The notes under the pieces are model-generated. The model had not been told where the DNA came from and searched no databases. It saw only the letters and a list, made by a program, of their open reading frames with translations. The translations under genes and the position numbers were made by a program. 64,000 bases of DNA, from contig CANTUZ010000001.1 in the NCBI GenBank assembly GCA_947846985.1, positions 184,782,455 to 184,846,454 on the forward strand, written 5' to 3'. The DNA comes from Fratercula arctica (Eukaryota > Chordata > Aves > Charadriiformes > Alcidae). Positions 15,464-27,750 of the stretch are shown here, one piece after another (within the stretch, counting starts at the first letter, position 1; each line of letters opens with the position of its first letter).

Positions 15464-15876
15464 GGGCTGCATTAGACAAAGTATTGCCAGCACGTCAAGG
15501 GAGGTGATCCTTTGCCTCTACTCAGCACTGGTGAGACATGTCTGGAGTGCTGGGCCCAGTGCTGGGCTCCTCAGTACAAGAGAGACATTGACATACTGGA
15601 GAGAGTCCAATGAAGGGCCACGAGTATGACTAAGGGACCAGAGTATCTCTCCTATGAGGAAAGGCTGAGAGAGCTGGGACTGTTTTGCCTGGAGAAGAGA
15701 AGGCTCAGGAGGGATCCCATCATTGTATATAAATACTTGAAGGGAGGGTGCAAAGAGGACCGAACCAGGCTCTTTTCAATGGTGCCCAGTGAAAGGACCA
15801 GAGGCAATGGGCACAAAATGAAACACAGGAGGTTCTCCCTGAACATTAGGAAACATTTTTTCACTGTGAGGGTGAT
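15464..15876 (+). mobile_element. CR1 LINE fragment, end of ORF2
   Basis: This is an internal-to-late CR1 piece. The frame at 15626-15876 reads peptides such as [20 protein letters not shown], then [19 protein letters not shown], which is the C-terminal tail of CR1 ORF2 downstream of the reverse transcriptase fingers and palm. The 5' end starts at GGCTGCATTAGACAAAG. The normal 3' untranslated end is missing, because the element stops after TCACTGTGAGGGTG. Thirteen bases later an opposite-strand CR1 begins. It is antisense to IMMP2L and clearly inactive. Confidence 0.95.
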
Positions 15877-15889
15877 TTTCCCCTTGAAG

Positions 15890-16058
15890 ATCACAGAATC
15901 ACAGAATGGCTGAGGTTGGAAGGGACCTCTGGAGGTCACCTGATCCAACCCCCCTGCTCAAGCAGCGCCACCTAAAGCCAGTTGCCCAAGACTGTGTCCA
16001 GATGGTTTTTCAGTATCTCCAGGGATGGAGACTCCACAACCTCCCTGGGCAACCTCTT
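15890..16058 (-). mobile_element. CR1 LINE 3' tail fragment
   Basis: On the plus strand this begins ATCACAGAATCACAGAATGG, the reverse complement of a CR1 3' terminus, then GGTTGGAAGGGACCTCTGGA and the usual CTCCACAACCTCCCTGGGCA. About 170 bp of a CR1 subfamily different from the 3510 element are kept. Its 3' end faces the truncated 3' side of the plus-strand element at 15464-15876, so the two are tail to tail. The 5' limit near 16058 is approximate. Confidence 0.93.
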
Positions 16059-17486
16059 GCTCCCTTTGGAAGCACACCAACAAACCTAGTAAATTTCAAG
16101 ACTTAGTTTTTTCTCTCCCAGGTTATATACTTTCCTCCTTTCGTTAGGTTGCAATATTCTATAAAAACTGGATTTTTTTTTTTTTTCTTTCAACCCAAAT
16201 TCTTACATCAGGTAGGGGTAATGACAACATAAATGTGAGGCAGCACAGCCTTCAATAGGGCTGTGGAGAATGGTCAGCAAAGAAGTTTCTGATCATATTT
16301 TTCAGACCAAGTATTACACTATCACTACACTGTACTTCATTTCCTCCCCAACTCTTTTTCACTGTGAAGTCTGTGCTGGAGATACTACTTCTGTGGTGTT
16401 TTTTAATATATTTCCAAGATAATTTGATATACAAGACCTCCTGTATTAAAGAACATATAGCACTGCCTTCTTGTTTGCCACAGTGAATAACAGATATTCT
16501 TGCAGCAAAATAGTACTTTTAGAATAAAAAAGAGAAAAAAAAAAAAAGATAACCTATTTTATTTTACAGTGGTAGACTTCCCAACAGTCATATATGCCTG
16601 CACTCACTTTGAAACCCAAATTGTAATTGATTCATGAATCCTTTGTCTTTTCATACTTCTTTGCATAGCAACAGAAACTCACAGATAGTCTGGCTTTGCT
16701 AGTTATGACTGTTCTGTTCCACTAAGTATAAAGAATTCCATTTAAGACACCACTGTGTTTCATCAGTCTGAGAAACTGAGTGTAACAACTTGCTGCATGG
16801 TACAAATTAGTGCAGTAAGGTGGGTTGCAATTTGGTTATGGTTTCTTCTGTCTTGCTTCTGTTTTGCTCAGGCCTCACAAGTGATTAGACTCACAGAATA
16901 AGATGTCTTGCATATATGGGCCCATGACAGACACATCTGCACATCGACATGTGCAGCAAAATGCCCCAGTTATGCCAAACTGCATGACAGAAGAGGGTTT
17001 ATGGCATTTGAGGCTTTCAGGGAATGTGCTATCACAAGACATATTCACCAGCTTCAGCGCGTCATTGCTTCCTTCATTCTACTCTGGTGTAGTCCTCTGG
17101 TCTAAACTACGGTCTTACAGTGGGAGAAAAAGTATGCATCTCATACCTCAGTTAGCTTCAGAAATCAGGAAGATTTTAAGATCCTCATTTTGTTTTTATT
17201 TATTTAGAAGTAGAAGCAGTATTTTCACCCATTAATCTTTATTCAAGCTGATTGTAAATTCCAGTGTCATCTTTATAAATACAAAGTAGCAATATAACCA
17301 CTGATATCTGCTATTTCTCTGGGATACCTTGCCACCGGATTGTTCAGAGTACAGTGTTGACTAACTTCTATTAGAGCCCTTAATGCTAAACTATTGTCTG
17401 AAGGTCAGACTGCAAAAAAACCCAACCAGTTATGTTTTCATGGCTCCCTATTTTGTTATTGTTCTTCCTGCACTAATCAGATATTT
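16059..17486. other. IMMP2L intron between CR1 elements, no gene seen
   Basis: Unique-looking AT-rich intronic DNA with T-rich (about 16172-16187) and A-rich (about 16530-16547) runs. I see no exon or RNA gene. Confidence 0.6.
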
Positions 17487-19765
17487 AGAATCATAGAATC
17501 ACAGAATAATTTAGGGTGGAAAAGACTTTTAAGATCATTGAGTCCAACCATTAGCACTGCCAAGTCCAATACCAAACCATGTCCCTCAGCACCACATCTA
17601 CATGTCTTTTAAATAACTGCAAGGATGGTGACTCAACCAGTTCTCTGAGCAGCCTGTTCAAATGCTTGAATAATTTTTTCCTAATATCCAATCTAAACCT
17701 CCCCTGGTGCAACTTGAGGTCATTTCCTCCTTGTTATTTGGTAAAAGAGACTGACAGCCACATTGCTACAGCCTCCTTTCAGGTAGTTGTAGAGAGCAAT
17801 AAGTTGTAGAGAGCCGCCTTTTCTCCAGGCTAAACAATCCCAGCTCCCTCAGACACTCCTCATAAGACTTGTCCTCTCGATCCTTCACCAGCTTCCTTGC
17901 TCTTCCTTGGACATGCTCCAGCACCTCAATGTCATTCTTGTAGTGGCGGGGCCCAAAACTGGAAGCCTCACCAGTGCCAAGTACAGTGGACAATCGTTTC
18001 CCTAGTCCTGCTGGACACACTATTTCTAATACAAGCCAGAATGCTACTGGCCTTCTTGGCCACCTGGGCACACTGCCGGCTCATATTCAGCCACCTGTTG
18101 ACCAACATCCCCAGGTCCTTTTCCTCTAGGAAGATTTCCAGTCACACTTCCCCAAGCCTGTAGTCCTGCGTGGGGTTGTTGTGACCCAAGTGCAGGACCC
18201 AGCATTTGGCCTTGTTGTACCTCATACAATTGGCCTTGGCCCATCAATGCAGCCTGCCCAGGTCCCTCTGTAGAGCCTTCCTACCCTCAAGCAGATCAAC
18301 ACTCCCACCTCCCACCAAACATGATGTCATCTGCAAACTTACTGAGGGTGCACTCCGATCTCCTCATCCACATCACTGACAAAGATATTAAACAGAACTG
18401 GCCCCAGTACTGAGCCCTGGGGAACACCACTTGTGACCAGCTGACAACTGGATTTAACTCCATTCACCACCACTCTTTAGGCTTGGCCATCCAGACAGTT
18501 TTTCACCCAGCAAAGAATACACCTGTCCAAGCCATGAGCAGCCAGTTTCTCCAGGAGAATGCTGTGGGAAACAGTGTCAAATGCTTTACTAAAGTGTAGG
18601 CAGACAACATCCACAGCCTTTCCTTCATCCACTAAGTGGGTCACCTTGTCATAGAAGGAGATCAGGTTAGTCAAGCAGTACCTGCCTTTCATAAACCCAT
18701 GCTGACTGGGCCTGATCACCTGGTTATTCTGTACGTGCTGTGTGATGGCACTCAAGGTGATCTGCTCCATAACCTTCCCCAGCAGCACTGAGGTCAGACT
18801 GACAGGCCTGTAGTTCCCCGGATTCTTGTTGCAGCCCTTCCTGTAGATGGGTGTCACATTTGCTAGCCTCCAATCAACTGGAACCTCCCTGGTTAGCCAG
18901 GACTGCAGGTAAAGGATGGAAAGTGGCTTGGGGAGCAGTTCCGCCAGCTCCCTCAGTATCAGCCCCACAGACTTGTGTGTGTTCAAGTGGTGTAGCAGCT
19001 CACTGACCATTTTCTCTTCTATTATGGGGAGTTTTCATTCTACTCCCCGTCCCGGTCTTCCAGCCCAGGGGGCTGGGTTACCCAGAGAACAACTGATCTT
19101 ACTATTAAAGACTGAGGCAAAAATAGCATCAAGTATCTCAGCCTTTTCCTCATCCTTGGTCACTATGTTTCCTCCTGCATCCAATACAGGATGGATATTC
19201 TCCTTAGCCCTCCTTTTGTTGCTAATGTATTTATAGAAACATTTTTCATTGCCTTTTATGGCAGTAGCCAGATTAAGTTCTAGTTGGGCTTTGGGCCACC
19301 TAATTTTCTCCCTGCATAACCTCACGACTCCTTGTAGTCCTCCTGACTTGCCTGGCCCTTCTTCCAAAGGTCATAAACTCTCCTCTTCTTCCTGAGTTCC
19401 AGCCAAAGCTCTCTGATCAGCCAGGCCAGTCTTCTTCTCCACCAACTCGTTTTTCAGCAGATGGAGACAGCCAGCTCCTGAACCTTTAGGATTTCCTTCT
19501 TGAAGAACGTCCTGCCTTCACAGACTCCTTTGACCTTCAGGACTCTCCCACTGTTGACTCTGTCAACCAGTGTCCTAAACAGGCCAAAATCTGCCCTCCA
19601 GAAGTCCAAGGTGCAGTTCTGCTGACCTCCCTCCTTACTTCTCCAAGAATTGAAAATTCTCTCATTTCATGATTGCTATGCCCAAGACAACCTCCAGCCT
19701 TCACACCACCCACAAGTACTTCTCTGTTCATAAACAATAGGTCCAGTGGGGCGCCTTCCCTACTT
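17487..19765 (-). mobile_element. CR1 LINE, 2.3 kb, 5'-truncated in the endonuclease
   Basis: This is the longest transposon in the window, on the same strand as IMMP2L. Reading the minus strand from 19765 down, it carries the end of the apurinic-type endonuclease domain, a linker, the reverse transcriptase, the ORF2 C-terminal tail, and a 3' end that appears on the plus strand as AGAATCATAGAATCACAGAA. Upstream of about 19765 the endonuclease homology stops, consistent with the 5' truncation common in CR1. Its tail matches that of the element at 61956-62833, so both belong to one subfamily. Coding parts are described in a separate entry. Confidence 0.95.
17766..19760 (-). pseudogene. Degenerate CR1 ORF2 (endonuclease end, reverse transcriptase, C-terminal tail)
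   Basis: Seen in the sequence: 19537-19760 reads the endonuclease end (APLDLLF, then CLGHSNHEM). The usual SDH catalytic triplet of this endonuclease family is SNH here. At 19035-19367 is the linker. At 18477-19010 is the reverse transcriptase start, with NYRPVSLTS and QHGFMKGRYCLTNL. Motif A reads HFSKAFDTV where the family has D-F-S-K-A-F-D, so the first catalytic Asp is His. The linker and reverse transcriptase share one frame, interrupted by stops at 19035-19037 and 18477-18479; the second looks like CAA to TAA. The frame continues [15 protein letters not shown], and the FADD box is then reached only after a frameshift. The piece at 17766-18071 is the ORF2 tail. Two lost catalytic residues plus stops and shifts make it dead. 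Confidence 0.92.
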
Positions 19766-20295
19766 TACTACTGAATACTGGAAGGTCATTCAGAATTACT
19801 ACCGTACTTTGATATAGCTCTGCAGTCACTTCAGCTTATGCAGAATTGGGCACGGTCTCAAGCAGCCACGGCCAGACTCCTGCCTGCCCTGTTTTCTCCC
19901 CCACCAACTGTGCATTAGCTTCTCCCACAGTCATCTGAAAACAGGTGAGCAAAAACTGCACGTGAAAGTGCTCTCACAGTGGAAACAAGTTTGAGAAGCA
20001 CAAGGTTTAACACTAGGTTATCAGGTTTATCTTAAATAAACATTTAAACTGTGTTTAAAATTAAACGCAAAATGTACCGAACATTTGTTTTTCTTGTGCT
20101 AATTTAGAAAAAATAAATGACTACAATAAATTTTGAATATAATTAGAGTGCAGTCCTCCTTTGTATTTCAGATGTAGCACATGAAAATATCAGGTAAAAT
20201 AGGAAAACCCTGTATTTTCATCTGTATTACAAGTATTTCCTCCATATTCATCAGAAACCTTTCCTGCATAGTCTGAACTTAAATGATAGACAAGT

Positions 20296-20331
20296 CTTTA
20301 ATGTACATGTCCATGGACATGTACATTAAAG
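20296..20331. repeat. Perfect 36-bp palindrome
   Basis: The left half is CTTTAATGTACATGTCCA and the right half is its exact reverse complement, with no spacer (centre between 20313 and 20314). Outside this core the flanks at about 20284-20295 and 20332-20341 still pair imperfectly. It could form a cruciform, or a strong hairpin in RNA. No transposon end is recognisable around it. Confidence 0.95.
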
Positions 20332-23250
20332 TTGACTATGCAAGAGAAAATCATTAAAATCCCCAGCAAAGGGTCTGAGGGTGGCAGTCAATGACAAGTT
20401 AACACTGTAACACTTGCAAAACAGCAAATCTCATTCTTGTCTGTTTTAAAAACGGAATTGTGTGTGACACACAGAAGCCAGAAATTTTTCTCTGTGCAGC
20501 ACTCATGAGGCTTCCTCTGGAGAAGCGTGCACGGTTACATGTGATACTAAGAAAGAAGCACATCAGTTGGGAAGGAAGTAAAGAGTAGATGACCACAAAT
20601 GATAATTTCTTCAGGACTTAAATGAAAGTCTTGAAGGAATTGTGCTTATTTAATGTAGAAAAAAAAAAAAAAAGAAATCTCAGGGAAATATAGCAACTGT
20701 CTTTTAGTAAGTAAAATCACACACAAAAAGGCAATGATTAACTGTCCTCCATCTCCGCTAAAGGAAGAGGAAATCAGAACTGCAACAAAGAAGATGTTGG
20801 TTTGTGAAGAAAAGTTAACGCTAAAAAGAGTGAGGGTCTTGAAAAGACAAGGAAATTGTTAGATCTCCTCCACAGAACAGGTTAGACAGGCATTCAAGGA
20901 GGTCTGGGTATACTTGGTCCTGTCTCCATGCAGGCAGTGGCCTAGGCTGCTACTGAGCTTTCAAACAGCCCTGCATCTCTGTGCTTCTTTGATATCACAA
21001 ATTCAAAGCAGAAATATATCTACGTTTCAGGTTTTTAAAGAGAACTACATATTGGTTGGGAAGAAGCAAAAAGGAACTAATCAGAAACAAAATACTAGAA
21101 ATGGTAACACAAACAGTAACTTCAGCTCAAAGAAGTAATAAGCTTTGACACACAAATAGAAATCCTGTTTTGCAGTACGCAATTTTATCTGTGGTTTTTT
21201 TTCTAGAAGAAAACATTATCCTTGTGTAGTTTTGAAAAGAAAGAAACCTTGTAAGTTTGAAAAGAAAGAAAAATAAAAATTTATAGAGCAAATAAACATT
21301 TGTGTAGAGTAGTTACAAAAATAGCAAATGGACTGTTTTGCCTGGGAAACTCATTATGAAACCTCACAGCCAAAACTGACGCTCCACCGCTATAGGACTA
21401 TCTTAGAACACTTGCTGTGAAACGCTCTGTAAATGAACCATACCCAAGATATTATGAGCACTTGCCCATCTAAAATCCCGAATGGACTGAAATTCAGGAC
21501 ATACAGATAAATCAGTTATGCTGTATGTGCTAAACAGTCTTTTCAACGCTTTCCAAACCACTCCTTATGCACATTGTCCTATATCTTTGAATCAGTTGAA
21601 TAGGGACTTGCTGGAGAAAACATTTCCACAATTAATTTCTTGTTTGTTTCGGTATAATAGCATGTCATGAAACGCTCACTGAACATAATTAGCTCCTTTA
21701 AACTACTAATCCAAACCTTTTTGGATGAAAATACTGGCTTGCCAGATGGTGAGAAACAGCAGGATATCTCACCAACTGGGAAATCTGAGTTCAGGTTCAC
21801 AGGCCACGGGACAGCGATGGCTGTAGATGACGGAGAGGATAGAGGAAGCCCCCAAGGGTAGGGAATGAAGACGGCCAGTTAGATGGCTTTTGCTAAGCAG
21901 GACACACAATTCTTGCCTCTCTAACAGTAGTGTTGTAACAACACAAGGAATGCAGTCAGGTAGAAGACAAAGGCATCCAGTAAAAGGAGAGGGTCAGGTT
22001 AAACTGTACTCAGCTCACAGAGGTGGTCATTAGGAGACTACCACAGGTTGCTTATTCTTGTGTTTTTCCTCTTCCCAACTCTTGCTCCCCTCCCTTCGCT
22101 CCCCCCCATCTTCTGCCCAGTCTGCCTCTCTGGTGCTATCATGGACAACCAAAAGAAGAGCCACTACACAAAGAACTGTTCACCTAGATGTACGCAAAAT
22201 AAAACAAGAGACAAAAGAATGGAAAGAGACACAAAATTTCTGCTAGAGTAGACTGGCAGTGATCAACAGAAGATAATATGTTGCACTGCACATTTGTTCA
22301 TTTAGAATTTTGTACTAGGCTTTTTAAGCAAAGGGAAAACTTTCCATGAGCCATTTCATTGTTGTGCAGCCTTGTAGCTGAAGTTCTGAGCAGTGCTTAA
22401 GGGAAAGTAGCTTTAACTGAGGCAGGTGGGGGAACAATAATATAACTGAAAATCTTTATATTGGTCCTGCAAACAAAAACTGCTGGCCAAAGCAGGACAC
22501 TGAGCTTAAGATGTCTTAACCGGATCCTGCAGCCAGAAATTAGAAAACCTAAATCAGGCAGGCTGAGTCAGATTGAAACTTTCTCTGAAAATGATTCTAC
22601 CAATATTTTCTGTTTCTGTAAGTTGCATGTTATTTTTTAACGCAGGTAAGAATAAAATTGCTTCTTTAAGAAAAGCAAGACAGCTCCATGAGGGAATGGA
22701 GACGTTGGCTGCTTCCTAAGGGCAGGCGAGCTGGAAGCCAAGGAAGGCAGCACCGTGGGCCGGGGGTCCTCGTGAGGGTGCTCTGGGCCAGCAAGTGCGC
22801 TCAGGGAACTGGCAAACCCAAAAATATAAAAGCCAGCATAAGACCTACATATGCCGCCTCATTTAAACATAACTTTAATCACAGATGGAAACCAGCAAAC
22901 ATATTGTTCCAAGTCATTGCAAGTCCTTTCAAACAACTAGAAAAAGAGATCTCAAAGGGTTTCTTTTTATCAATATAATCTAAAAAAATAAGTTCAGAAA
23001 AACATGCGGTGCAATAAGCTGCCAAAATTCTGAACAGAAAGTCAGTGTGGCACCTGGCCCAGGCCCAACACTGGTGTCCCCTACGAGTGGATTCAGTTCA
23101 GGTCTGCACCGCAGTCCACATCCTTGCCTACAGGTCCATTGCCCACCACTGTAATGGGGGGGGCACCTGTCATAAGCCTGGACCAAATCATGGCCTTACA
23201 ATGTCTGTCTGTGAAGGGCTTATTACACTTGTGGTGCTATAATCATAAGA

Positions 23251-23280
23251 ACAATAACAACAACAACAATAATAAAAATA
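23251..23280. repeat. AAC/AAT triplet low-complexity run
   Basis: About ten mixed ACA/AAT-type triplets lie just after a GC-richer stretch. It is an ordinary short microsatellite. Confidence 0.85.
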
Positions 23281-23508
23281 TGGTTCTGGGCAAGGCCAAT
23301 CTTCATTTTATCTATCATAAAACTCCAAAACTCTTGCTAGAGCATTACATTTTGCTAGTAGACAGCAGTATTTCATCTGTTTTCCACACAGTGACACCAT
23401 TTAACTCACTTCCACATTTAATCCTTTATCTTTTCCTACTATTTTGTATTCTGTCACTGAAAATGCTTTTTCTCCAGCAAACCTGTGGTGAAAAAGAATG
23501 CAAACTCT

Positions 23509-23526
23509 GCAGCAGCAGCAGCAGCA
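23509..23526. repeat. Short (GCA)6 triplet repeat
   Basis: Six GCA units in tandem inside non-coding DNA. The run is too short to suggest instability and is recorded for completeness. Confidence 0.9.
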
Positions 23527-25774
23527 AGTAAATTAAAACATGGAAAGTTTTATGAATTAAATATGAAACTGGCTAATGCAATCAGTTCTGTACTATGTAC
23601 ATTATTTATTTTATTAAATTAATTTGACTCTAGCTCAGTTTCCAGGGTGCGAAGGTTTTCATATCAAAGACACAGTAGGGCACTGTAAGAGAAATGGAAG
23701 AGAAGCTGATGGATTTGGAGCTGAGCAGAGTGCATTTTGGGATTTCACAAGAGAAACTGCTCGGGATTTTGAGATACACATATTTTGGAAATTTTGTCTA
23801 CTTTCATAAACAGGATGATAGCTTACAGTGTTGACATTTAATCTGTGAGCACTGGGCTACAAAACTAGCACCTCAGAGAAGAGGAGGAGCAATTCACACT
23901 TTCTCATGTCATGATTTCGGTCGTTCTGTGAACTAAGACATCACTGGAATGGTCACATAGCATTTCCATTTTGAAATCTCCTTTTGATGTATTACCCCCA
24001 AGGGATGCTGTAACAGATGGCTATTCAACAAACATGCAGTCTTCCAACCCATACGCCTTTATCCCCAGCTACGCTTCAGAAACCAGTATGGGAAAGTGTA
24101 AAAAATTACTGTCAGTCCTACACCAGCTAGGGTTGTAAAATCCTAAATTAATACAAAGCCCCTTCAAAATATTTTAAAAGCATTCTACTCAGTATATATT
24201 CACTGTTTTTTCAAGACTATCTTGCAGCTGATACTGTTATATTCTTTGGAGACTATTTCTAAAAAAAACTACTTATACAATTAATCTGCTGATTGTCTAT
24301 CCATACTCCTCCCCAAAACATAAACATTTCAAAATGTATTATACAGAAAATACGAAAGTCCCATTTTCTGTTGCTAATATGTTGTTCATATTTCTTATGA
24401 GGACTAATAGGACTATCACAGCATTTCTTCTTCCAAACACAGAGGTCAGCTTCTTTAAGCAATTTTCAAGGAATTGTAATCAGCATAAAAGGTTTCCCAG
24501 TAGGAAACAGACTGGCAGAGAAATACTTGAAAAAATGTCTGCTGTGGGGAATAGAAGCTAAAGAATAGATGGCTGCAAGTTAGTACATTTTTAATGTGTA
24601 ATACATATGAAGGTACTTATTTCTAAAGAATAGGATTATTTTCAGTGACCACAGCATGCAACGCTCTTCAGAGGAATGCATCAATAACGTTAAGTTTTCT
24701 GGGATTCTGGATAGCTATTTATGGAGATTTGGATAAGTTTATCCCAATGTATGACACAGAAGTGTATTTCTTTTATGATCGCTTAAATAGAAAGTTTCTT
24801 GAAGAAGACAATGATTTTCTTTATATTTTTACAGCACATAGCACAGCAAGGACATAAAAGTACATTGCTCAATCTGACAGAATTAAAAGTGGGTGGATAA
24901 AGTGAAAGGGGTACCTGTAAGATTTTCATAAACCATGAGAACCGCATCACACGAAAACTATTTCAGATATTGTCTTAAAAACACGACTTGAAAGCTGTCT
25001 GAAAAATCGCAATCTGTATTATTGGATGTCAGCATGTCCCAGTAGGGCAGGGTGCTACTGGAGTCAGGAGAGGTTTCTGCAGGACGGTTCTCCGTCTCCT
25101 ACTGCTGGGAACTTCAGTGAAATTCTTGTGGAGAACTGAGGACCTCTGCCTTGTACAAACACTGACTGCCATTCTATTTACATTTACAACCCTTCATTTT
25201 TAATAACGTCATCTTTATTTGGTTGTTTGCATATCATTTATGTACTTTTATAATAATTCCTTAATAAATAATATCATTAAATATTCAGCAAAAATAAATC
25301 ATGTCCCAGGTTAGAACATTCCTCCAAAATAACAGCTAAGATTCTAACCAAGGAGGACCCCTTCAGCTGACTGCTGAGAATATGGAAAATTATCAAACCT
25401 GAGATCAAAAGACATCTGATCTTTTAAAAGGTCTGCCCTTCAAAGGGAAAAGGGGGAAGCTGTCAGCAACAACTGGCAGGCACAGGCTGAAAAAAACATC
25501 TGCATACAGTGGAGAAATGGAGAGCACTTAGAAATTACTGAGAAATCCTAAGCACAGTTAGAGCAAGATTCATACACGTCTCTGTATTTTGGCTGCTGTG
25601 GCTGTGATAGTAAAAACTGAATAATTGTTACTAATAAATCCTCGTTAGTTAAGAAACAGCTGCTTCTTTGTCCTCACACTACTATCCATGTGCCAAATGA
25701 CAGGGGTGAACTCAAGGGATTGAAAAATAATTTTAAGACCATGTCTCAGCTGGGAGATCTGGGCACTTTCCAAC

Positions 25775-25819
25775 CTACTATTTCAAGGCAAGGCAAGTCT
25801 ACTATTCAAGGCAAAAGCC
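25775..25819. repeat. Imperfect tandem duplication, about 21-24 bp unit
   Basis: The unit beginning CTACTATTTCAAGGCAAGG is followed directly by a second, slightly shorter copy beginning CTACTATTCAAGGCAAAAG. It is a local duplication with no evident function. Confidence 0.85.
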
Positions 25820-27127
25820 CATTCTTATGGCCATGCGTGTATAGACCTCAGGGAAACTGCAACACTTCCCAAACTGGATGACGAGGAGACCAGGAGTACT
25901 GGCATGTCCCAGATTTCAGCTCCAACCTCAGGCCACAGCACATCTAAAATCCTGAAGAGTCATGCTTAAAAGCAGCTTTCACTAATTTGTGCTTTATTGA
26001 TTATAAAGAATTCCCAAGTGTGGTCACTGCTTATAAAAGATGGCAGAGGCCTTGAACCGAAGTTTTGTGATCCAAACTACACATTGATGTTAGAATTCAT
26101 GCCTAATATCAATTATTATGAATTTTATAAAGTATAGATTACATATAGAGTTTATAAAGGATGCCATCATCTCAATTTTTTGTTTTCTATGTCATTCTTT
26201 CCTAGTTAAAAAAAAAAAAAGGCAGATGCTGTTTTTGTAAGGCTGAACATAAAATAACATAATATGATTAGGAGTCAGAACAGACAAGACAAAGATTTGG
26301 CCAGAGTGAAAAGGGATCCCAAGGTAGAAAAGAAGGCATAGCAGTACGTAGGAAGGAATGAAATCAAAAAGCGGAGCTGCACAACTGTGAAGAGCAGAGA
26401 TAGCTAAAGCTCAGCAGCATGCAGCACGAGCAGAAATGGTACAGAGCATTTTACACTAAAAGATGAGGGGCTTTGACTTGACAAAGGGAAAAAAGACAAG
26501 CGGAGATCAAGAGCATTCATTACATATGAGGTAGGCTTCGGTTATTATTTTGCAATATTTGTTAAACCTCAGCAGTGGTTTAACCAGACTCAGGATAAGA
26601 TATTTGTTCCTGACCTTTGACGTTTGCAATTATAGAAAAGGTTAAGCGTGACTGAGACTGCAAACAATATTAACTGAATGAGTTCAGCTGCGTTTTGCAA
26701 GGGCAAATGGACAGTTCAGAGCCCTGCATAATCTAGGAAAATAGGGCAAATACAAGAATACAGCCTTAAAAGTGCATCACATTTCCTCTGAAAAACAGAA
26801 ATAGATACTTCCTCAGAATACCCAGGAAAGTGGTAATGTAGAAAGGAATCTAGAATTTGTTTCTGTTAGCAAATTATATTGAGTTTAGCTGAAATGCAAC
26901 AATGCCAATACAGTTTTTCTATTTTGTACGTATATAAATATCCACCTTTGCAACACTTACAGGGAGGGATCTTCCATACTTAGCTTTAGTATAAGAACTG
27001 CTAGAAAACTGGCTGCAGGTGTAAACAGCTTGCCAGTGGAAAGGCTGACAGTGCCATAAAGACTGGATTCCTCTCCTCTGACAGGAGCTGTCTAACCTGT
27101 ACTAGTCACTGAGTGTCCCGTTCGTGG

Positions 27128-27201
27128 CAATTCTGGAGGATGATTCACCCATCCATCTAAAATCCCTCTTTTTTGATGGGATGAATCACCTTCTAGAGGT
27201 G
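27128..27201. other. Imperfect hairpin, about 74 nt
   Basis: The arms at about 27128-27153 and 27175-27201 pair over about 22-24 positions with a few bulges and a loop of about 21 bases. The core pairing is ATTCA-CCCATC against GATGGG-A-TGAAT. The size and shape resemble a microRNA precursor or an old miniature inverted-repeat element, but nothing else supports either. The strand is unknown. Confidence 0.5.
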
Positions 27202-27750
27202 TAATACGTGAAAAGGGGACCCTAGATGAGTAGTTGAACTTAGTGCTCAACCTCTAAACAGCCAAAAAGTAATGTAGCCAAAGCAGAAGCCTATGACACC
27301 TAAAAATTATAAATTATAAAAATTAAATCAGGATATAATTAATATCCTTTGCCTTGAACCCAAAAGTAATCCAATTAAAACAGTGTAACCAGCAAGATTA
27401 TCTAAATCTTTTGTGACTCTATGAATGCATAACCAGACACAATGTGCATGTATTTCACATAAGTATGTGAGCAATGTGACTACCAAAGGGGCAAACAGTT
27501 GTCATAGGACATACGAGACACCCAAGTGATGCTAGACAGAACAAAACAAGAGCAAAGGACTGCAAATAAGCAACCTGCTAAATGCACAAGAAAGATGAAT
27601 GGCAAAATAAAAAATAAGACAAGTGTGGAATCTCCCTTCTGGGAGCAGGACAAATGTTTCATGCAAGGAGGAAGACAAGGTTAAAACTAGTGTTACTATT
27701 TACTTGGACTAATAGAAAGTTGTGAAACATCAGCTGAATTAAAGACTGTA

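Larger units (their letters stand above)
19766..27750. other. IMMP2L intron, no gene seen
   Basis: Mostly AT-rich intron. It holds the palindrome at 20296-20331, a GC-richer patch at about 22685-22830, short triplet runs at 23251-23280 and 23509-23526, a 24-bp imperfect tandem duplication at 25775-25819, and a hairpin at 27128-27201. I see no exon with splice signals and recognisable protein. Confidence 0.6.

Noticed and set aside
18916..19236. Plus-strand frames over 100 codons inside the 17.5-19.8 kb and 62 kb CR1 elements
   Set aside because: They are antisense shadows of the CR1 reverse transcriptase.
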